In this document: piece after piece, positions 24,001 through 33,156 of the stretch
Layout: every line of letters starts with the position of its first letter
Numbering within the stretch: position 1 is the stretch's first letter
Source of the DNA: Acholoe squamosa
Taxonomy: Eukaryota; Annelida; Polychaeta; Phyllodocida; Polynoidae
DNA length: 64,000 nt
Direction of reading: 5' to 3'
NCBI GenBank assembly: GCA_949317995.1
Contig: OX439036.1
Location: 6,924,356 to 6,988,355, forward strand
Notes under the pieces: model-generated
Databases searched by the model: none
What the model was told of the DNA's origin: nothing
What the model saw: only the letters and a program-made list of their open reading frames with translations
Program-made: the position numbers and the translations under genes

Positions 24001-27000
24001 ATAGACAACAGGCTGTATGACAGCCTGTTGTCTATATAGCGAATACAGTGACCAAACTCGGTGTTTATCTACCACTTAAATTCCAAGTTTCATGCAGTAC
24101 ATGTCTAGAGCAGTGAAAAAGGCTAAATGATACTAAGCTCATAGCTTCTATGAGAGGCAATGAATTACCTGAGGATTACTTCTCAAAGAGAAAGTGTAAA
24201 AGTAAGGGGGTAGCACAGTTGTATGTCCAGTGAAGTGTCTTCCAATATAGCATAGTAAGCTTGGTTTTAACCTATATCTTTTTCATTAAAGGTCCGCGAG
24301 CCCATGGACGTCGTGGGACGTATCTACTGAAACCGCGTACAGAACCACTAGCCGCCCCAGACGAGACATGTCCTGAGTTTACGTGGGACAGCCTCTATAT
24401 CGAGAAACAACCTGAGATACAGGGTAGGTTGAATGGGCCCACAGGCCTTCAAAATTTCATTTTACATATAAATTGACAGTTTCTTTATTTTTCCTGTACT
24501 CCTGTTTCGTAACTAACAGGTCTTCTGAATATTTTCAAAAAAGAAATTTCTGGGCATCATGAGTGTTGGGGAAAAGAACTCGACAATTTGCTTAATGGAC
24601 CTCTCAGAGCCCGACGACTCTGTAGATTACAAAGCCTTTAAAATGGAAAGTTGCCAGACAGCTTTGGATATGGTACAGATCTATTTGGCATCGCTAGGTT
24701 TGTCTGACGCTCATTATTCTATCCCCATAACAGAGGAACACAAAAGACTTCTCAGGGGCACTGTACCAGTTCACATGTCTGCCCAATGAGCTGGCACTGG
24801 CATTGAGGCCACTGTTTGCTACATCGCAAGAACACTTTGTCACTTTTGTTTTTGTTATATTGATGAAACTTTCATCATGAGGGATAATTAGGATGAGTGT
24901 AAAGACACTGTATAGAGTTCCTTTAAACCACTCTTGTAAGGTTGGTTAATATCATAAGTTCATGTAGCCTGATATATTAGGAATAGACTGGAGAGGGGTA
25001 GAGAATCTTTTAGAGTGTAAGCACATACATCCAACCCCTCTGTTGGTAGAAAACTACTGCCTTAATCTCCCAAATGTAATCTCCCAAATGTAAGACACAC
25101 CTCACAAATAAGGCACACCATATATTGAGGAGAATGCTATAAGGCGCACCCCATGCTTGATTTTTTAGAGTTTAGTGTTGTTCTATAGTAAAAAACACCC
25201 CACCTATACGACACGCCACATCCTCTGGGAGGTTCTAAAAGTAGCATTATATGCAGGAGTTTATGGTACTCCCTAAAAATACCAATTTATCTTTTAATAT
25301 CAGAATACAAAGAGCGGCAGGAGGCGAGTAAGACACTGCGGTACATGAAGGCTAAGTCGCTGGGCACCCTGGAGGAGTGTGGTGTGTGTGTAGACACCTA
25401 CCTACAGGAGGATATGTTAGCCTGCCCCTCAGGTCATCAATACTGTAACTCCTGTATACACCTCTCTGTGAAGGAACAGGTAGGTTCATCCAAGTACGTT
25501 ATGTAAACCCATTAAAATCCTTTTTGAGGTAGCATCTTTGTGCATCTTTGTGCATTATTTGTCACATTTATGTTTAAGATTGTATGGAATATACATAAAT
25601 ATGACCAGAATTGAAGTCTCCTTCAAATAGATTCCAATTTATAAAACGTTGCATTGAATGAAAGTGGAACAAAAACATTCTTTTTTTTAGCTTCTTATTC
25701 ATTAAATGGAATTATGGGCTGGTAATTCACCATGATTATCAGCTCTGATGATTGGACACTTACCTTGAAGCGTTTTGAAAATATGCCGATATTCCAATGG
25801 TTACGGTCAGGAGAGCTTTTCAAAGTTCCATAGTTACTAAAAAAGGTAAATTTTTACAGGAAAAGGGCCACATCTTGGTTAAAAAAGGTAAATTTTAGAG
25901 GAAAAGGGCCACATGTTGCTAAAAAAAAGGGTAAATTCTACAGGAAAAGGGCCACATGTTGCTAAAAAAAGAGGGTAAATTTTACAGGAAAAGGGTCACA
26001 TGTTGCTAAAAAGGTAGATTTTACAGGAAAAGGGCCACATGTTGCTAAAAAGGGTAAATTTTACAGGAAAGGGCCACAGGTTGCTAAAAAAAAAAGTAAA
26101 ATTTACAGGGAAAGGGCCACATGTTGCTAAAAAGGTAATTTTTACAGGAAAAGGGCCACATGTTGCTAAAAAGGGTAAATTTTACAGGAAAAGGGCCACA
26201 TGTTGCTATAAAAGGGGTAAATTGTATAGGAAAAGGGCCACATGTTGCTTTAAAAAAGAGGTAAATTTCACAGGAAAAGGGCCACATGTTGCTAAAAAAG
26301 GTAAATTTTATAGGAAAAGGGCCACATTCATGCATCATGAGCATGATGCTCCCCTGCATTAGTGATTTTCAAAGATAAACTAAGGTATCGATGCATCCTG
26401 CCCTCGTAAACCTTCTTATAGAATTACCAGCGGGCAGACAACAGCACTTAAAGTTTAGATTTCTTTTTCTTTTGTTTCCCATACTGACCCATCTCCTTGA
26501 AACATAAAACCTGAAGATGGAAATCATATCAAAACATATCACCTTCTACTTGTCACTCAGGTTGGTCAGGGCCTATCCTTGTTCCCCTGCCTGCACCTGG
26601 AGTGCCCCCAGCACTATGACCTTCACATCCTGTCCCAGGCCCTGCCCCCCAGCCTGTACCGGACCGTGGAGGCCAGGGTCCAACAGGAGGAGGTAAGGAG
26701 GGCTGAGGTACCTGGCCTGCACTCCTGTCCTAGCTGTAGCTATGCTGTAGTGTACCCTGAGGAGGACAGAGGAGCAGTGCTCCAGTGTGAAAACCCACAC
26801 TGCCTGGCTACAACCTGCAGGTAGGGGCATTGCTTATAACTGGAGTCAATACTAAAACTCACTGGACACATGCTTTTCCCTGCAAAATTGCTGCCGGGCC
26901 CATGGACATTGCCAGACTACAGGACCGAATGTCTTGCTGTATTATTGGGACCTTGGATTTTCCTTCCTAATAATCTTGAGGTGTTCGGTCCTGCCAAGAT

Positions 27001-30000
27001 CAATCCGGGCCAGCAGAATGATTAAATCTGTGGGACCAAATGGTCTGTGAGGAGAAAAGTTTTTGTATAGACTGTAAATACAGAGCTATCCTTTCTGTCC
27101 ATCATCGAAATAAACAGAGTTCCATATTTAGAGTCTGAACCAGGAAAAAAGGGAAAATAACTTACTCCTTAATCATGTATCTGTAGTGTGTTACTATGAA
27201 TGCTCCCTTCAAATCGTACCAACATTGCCGTATAAATAGCATTTGAACTTGTAGTCGTGGTGCTATGTGTGATTGTAGTACTCTATGAAATGACCCCCAG
27301 AATTCGTTCTGTCATGATATGCAATGTTATGTGTTCAATTGTATTTTGATCATTGATGATCATGATTACTGTTATCAAAGGGCCGCCATTGTATTAATGC
27401 ATCATGCCCATTTGGGTGGCATGATGCATTAATGAAGTGGTTCATTATTCTGATCCTGTGGTGAATAAAGTCCGAGCAAGTCAATTTATGGATAGCATTC
27501 ATAGCATTTATGGATAGCATTCATAGCATTTATAAAGATTTCAACATAAAAAAGAAATCTGAGCCCTGGATTACAGAAGAAATAATTGAATTGATTAATC
27601 TTAGGGATGAGTTACTGGCGGAATGGAAAAGAACGGGAGACAGGGCTATCCTTAGAAGGGTACGTGGGCTCAGAAATCGTAATCACAGACAGTTGGAATA
27701 TGCTCAAAGCCAGTTTGTGCTACACCTGCTGGATGATCTATGTAATGACCCGGCTGGATTCTGGCGTGAAGTCAACTCTCTGGTTAATCCTGTCACTAAG
27801 AATCTTAACATCCAGCTAGAAAGTGACCTCACTGGTCAAGTCATACCCTCACACATGACAGCTGAATATATCAATGATTACTTTTCCAACATTGGTCAGG
27901 ATCTCTTCAGTAAAATGCCTCACTCTGGCCTCCAATATGCTGACCCTGTGTACCCAGATGACATCAATGATCTAGAGCTGAATGAGATGATAAGCAATGA
28001 CATAGTCTTAAATCTTGTCCGCAAGATAAGTATAGATAAGTCAAGTGGTATAACAGGAATAAACAGTAGAGTGCTAAAAGATGCCCTATTGGTACTCGTA
28101 CCAGAGCTAACCACGATCCTGAATAACTCTGTAAAACTGGGAGTCTTCCCACTATCATGGTCAAAAGGACTTCTGGTCCCTATTCCCAAAAAAGGTAATA
28201 TAAAAAATGTAAAAAACTGGCGCCCCATCACCCTGCTACCACTGCCTGGGAAACTCCTGGAAAAGATTATACACAAAGCTTTAAGTGACCACCTAGAGAA
28301 TGAAAATATCTTGTCTGCAATGCAGTTTGGGTTTCGCCCGAACCGTGGTACCAGCGATGCAGTTTTTAATGTTGTAAAGGACCTATTTGAGGCCAGAGAT
28401 GAGGGCCTTATTACTGCCACTTGCTTCATCGATTTCTGCAAAGCATTTGACTGTGTTCATCACCCTACCCTCATATCCAAAATCAACCGATTAAACATTA
28501 AAGGCTGTCTTAAGAAATGGCTCACAGCATATCTGGCCCATCGATCAATCCAAACCATAGCCAACGGAGTCATCTCTGCATCGAAACCAGTGAAATTTGG
28601 CGTACCCCAGGGGTCTATTTTAGGCCCTCTTTTATTTGTCGCTTTCATTAATGATATAACTGAAGTTATTCATAATTGTAAATTTACACTTTATGCGGAC
28701 GATGTGGTCCTCTATGTATCGAAACCCATATGCAATGATGCAGTTGACCTTTTACAGCAGGACCTGACCAGAATCCATTCCTGGTGTGGCAGAAATTATA
28801 TGACTGTCAACACTAATAAGAGTATGTGTATGCTTTATGGGGCCAAGAATAAAATAGACCGCCTCGCTGACCCAGTTCTTAGATTGGGCAATGACATACT
28901 GCCAGTGTGTAAGAGTTACCCATACTTGGGTGTTGAGTTGGATGGGAAATTTACCATAACCCCACATATCACCAAATTGAAGAAACAATTCGGTAGTAAA
29001 TTGTTTAAGTTGAGTAAATTACGTAAATGTATGTCACAAAACACCTGTATTAGAGTATATAAGGCTATGCTAACACCCACTCTGGAATACTGTTCCTTCT
29101 ATACCGGATGTGGCCAAACAGTAGAGCTTAATAAACTACAGCGCATGCAGAACCAAGCTCTACGAATATGCTGTCAAACTGGCGTTAGACAGATCAGTGT
29201 TAAGAATCTTCACACACAATGTAAGGTAGACAGTCTTGAGAAAAGGCGTGCTATACAATTGCTAACCATAATGTGGAAAAAATCTCAAAAGGGGGAAACC
29301 ATTGAGCGTGAGCGGGTAAGAACCAGAGGTGACCTGAAATTGAAATTTAATATTCGAAGAGCCAGAACCACCTTGTTTCAACGCTCTGCATACTACAGGG
29401 GAGTGAAAATGTGGGACCAGCTAGACAGCACAACCCAAAGGCTTCCCACTAAGAGGCGTTTTAAAAATGCTATACTCGGCCTTGACATCATAAAAAACCT
29501 ATGAATTAACTGAAATATAGATATGGTGGCCCTCCCCATGTGGCCCACTTATGAACACTTGTAATCTTACATGCACTTATGATGTTTCTTGTATGATCTT
29601 GTCTTTGTTCTGTTTTCTTCATTCTCATCTCCAAAACGATATTAGAGAGTAGTGATTATTGTCCTATTATTTGTATTAATTATAGGAGAACATTTGTTCC
29701 ATTTGCAGATTTAATTAATCAACTGGTCACACCTCGGTTAATCAGGTCATATCTTCTCACTGCTATGTACATGATTGTTTGTATTCATATCTCGAATCAC
29801 CGCTATATTGTACTTACCTCGCCAAACGGCGGGTGGAAAAACGTCCCCTTGGGACGAACCCGTTGAAATAAATAATAATAATAATAATGCACCATGATGA
29901 CCAAGGAGCATGATATGATCCTTAGCCCTTTGAGCCTGTGTCACTATTTTCTGATATATTCTAATTTTCCTTCACAGGTTTTGCCAGGACAAGGCACACC

Positions 30001-33000
30001 CTCCCTTTACATGTGAACAGAGGGCCTCGGCTAAAACCAAGTTCAGACAACATATTGAAAACCAAATGGCGGAGGCCATTATCCGGAAGTGTTTTAAGTG
30101 CAAGCAGAGGTTTGTGAAAGCGGGTGGCTGTAACCGGATGGTATGTCCGAACTGCAACAGTGTCATGTGTTATGTATGCGGCCAGCAACTGGATACAGGC
30201 TATGGCCACTACAACAATGAAAATGAAAGGTGGGTATTGTGCATTAACATACATTAAGTAGTGTGATAACCCACGTATAAGGTGCACATTGTATGCAAGG
30301 ATAAGCCTCTGGTGCACCTTATAGGATGAGAAACAAATCAAAGGAAAAATCATCCCAGAGTCTCCCATAGATTCAAATGTGGTTTTAGGCCATTGGGAAA
30401 CATTGGGCTACCCATAGGTTTTCGAATTTTGAAAATCCATTGATTAGAACAAAAGTTTCATTTTAAATTCCTTTAGCGGATCTTTGAAGTATGCATGCGT
30501 CTTATATGTGGGGTGCACCTTATATGCGAGGTATTATGATAACTGTTTCACATTGTGTTTTTTTAACCGTAGTCTTAGACAGGGACCATGTTCATCTTAA
30601 GTCGTAATCGATTTATTTTGTGTATTTAGCCCCTGGCCCAATGGCCGAGAGTTCATTGCGACAAGGTGCAAGCTGACCCCTACTTGACCAGCACCATGAG
30701 TCATCATTGGCATATGGGCATTTTTGGTTAAGTAGTTCAAGTCTGGTAGCTGCCGTAGGGCTTTTATGTTGGCAGACATAATATAGAAATACCTCAATTG
30801 TACGGGCCCGATAATGTATATACAAGACCAGATTCCTAGAATGTTCTTGTCTTTACCCTAGAGTAGCTCTGAGATTGCATGGGCGTGGAAAGCAGGGGGG
30901 ACAGGGGGGGCATGTCCCCCCCCCCACTTGTGGCCAACTCCTCAAAAGGTCAAAACTAAAAGGTCAAACAAAGGGAGGTCAAAAATTATAGAAAACCCCC
31001 CTAGTCCCACCCACTCTGAAACTGCTTCCCACCCACTCTGAAACTGCTTCCCACGCCCCTGGATTGGGCAAGGGGAGCTGTAGCTGCATAGGATGGTCCC
31101 CAGCTATAAAGACATTTCAGTATGCTTTTCTATGAACTATCAAAATATTATTCTGTGATAAGAATTAGCTGAGACAAGAGGCCCTTGCACCATGGAACTG
31201 TTCATACTTTATAAGATTTAAAGTAGTAATCTTGAAAATGATGAAGCCAACATTTATGAGTAAACATACGCTGCACGTAAATCATGTATCGGCCATACGG
31301 AGGGCATTTCGTCCGGACTGGCCTGTATGATCAGGGAATACTGCATGCCAAATCACTACAATTTGATATATGGATGTGATTTTCGGGATAAAATCATACA
31401 CAAGACTTGTCTTATGCACAATATGTGCAAAGGTCCCGAGAACACAGACATTTTAGCAATTTTTACCTATACAGCTGCCTTTAAAAGAAAAAAAGCACTC
31501 AGGTTCCCAATTTGCTGCATCGAGCTATAGCTATTATGCTGAACCACCTCTGGCCACCTGGAGTATGTAAACTGCAGATTTCAGGTGACAGTTGCCTTCA
31601 CAGAGGCAAGAGGTATAAGAGGATGCCATAAAGTTACAGCCTTCCCATGTGCACTCTGACCGAGTATACCGATTCGCTCATTTAGATTTACCTTCCTTCT
31701 TACCCACAGGTGTAGAGAGACGAACGAGATATTGATACATGAGCAAGAACTCTCCAAGGTCATTCCAAAGGCCGAGCAGGAATTTAAGCAGACTCACACA
31801 GAAAGGCAGTTTGGGGAGCTGGCCTTAGACTATGATCCACTTGTAAATTGGAAACTTCACATATACTGAGCCCATGCTGCCCTTTCCTGCACCAGGCGCA
31901 GTCCCTGAACTAGCTGCACATGTCATGCAGTATCAAAACCTAATTGCACACATCTTTCCTTGGCTATAGACTCAAGGTTATGTTCTATTTGAAGAATTGA
32001 CCCTGATACCACACTAAGCAAATGCTGCCCTTAGCATTCCCTTGACCAGGCGCAGTCCCTTTAGAAGCTGCCATCCACCCTGGACTGGATGCACATGTCC
32101 CCGAACCGATGCTGCCTGGAGCATGTCCTGCTCTTGGCAAAGTTCCTGTAGTGCTTTTCCTCCATCCCGGACTAGCTGCACATGCCTCGTCATATTGAAA
32201 ACCTATTAAACACATCTTTCCTTGGCTACAGATGTATATGATAAGTGACAAGGTGTCGGTTGGTGGGTGGACTCTGGTTAAGATCATTCCCACAATAGAA
32301 CAGTCAAACTGGGCTTTTGGCTATGGCCCACTGGTTGTAATCTGTGCACAACTGTACCAAATAAAACTGGTGAAATGCAGAGAAAATGCTGTTATAAAAC
32401 TTTCTAATTGCTCCAGATGCCGGATCCTGGATGAGACACTGGTCCATGAACAGGATGTGACGCGGGTCATTCCTACAGCCGAGCAGGAGTTCAAAGAGGC
32501 ACATAAAGAGGCACAGGACCTGACACTAGGTTATGACCCACTGGAGGACTGGAAGTCTGCTCCCACTCCTGCACCTATACCCCCACCAGCATTTGGAGGC
32601 TTTGGGGCATTTTAACCTGGCCCTATACCAAGGTAGCGGATTGTCCAATGGCCACCGCCATGACTCCAGCTGGTTACCAGCAGTCGCCCACAGTGAATAG
32701 TTAATCATTTCATTAGCTGATAATTGATCTCGCTATACACCAGCTACATATAGATGTGAGATATCAAGACACTTATTGGAAGCAGGTAGGACAGTTGAAC
32801 AATCACATTAAAAAACATATCCAAGTCATATACTCACTAGGTACCTGTGAACTTAGCATTGGCTAACTATGACTCACAATCAAGCATTACATTTTCATCA
32901 TCATGATTAACTAAAGGGTTTATGTCAATATTGAGAGTCCTTGTCTTTGGTAGGAGATGTGAATAACCATATACCTATGTGCAATGTAGACAATAGCTTA

Positions 33001-33097
33001 CAGCTTGCAGAGATAATAAGATGAGACACAGCATAAAGATATTAGATGTATGTCAGGCTACCTTGAAAAAAGCCAAGTAAGGCTTCTGTTTGCTCAT

Positions 33098-33156
<59 letters not shown>

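Noticed and set aside
23689-24075. 128-codon minus-strand frame in intron 4
   Set aside because: It spans the long hairpin and I recognise no domain in it; more likely chance than a gene.
26039-26362. 107-codon Lys-rich frame and its 91-codon reverse partner
   Set aside because: Translations of the intron 6 minisatellite.
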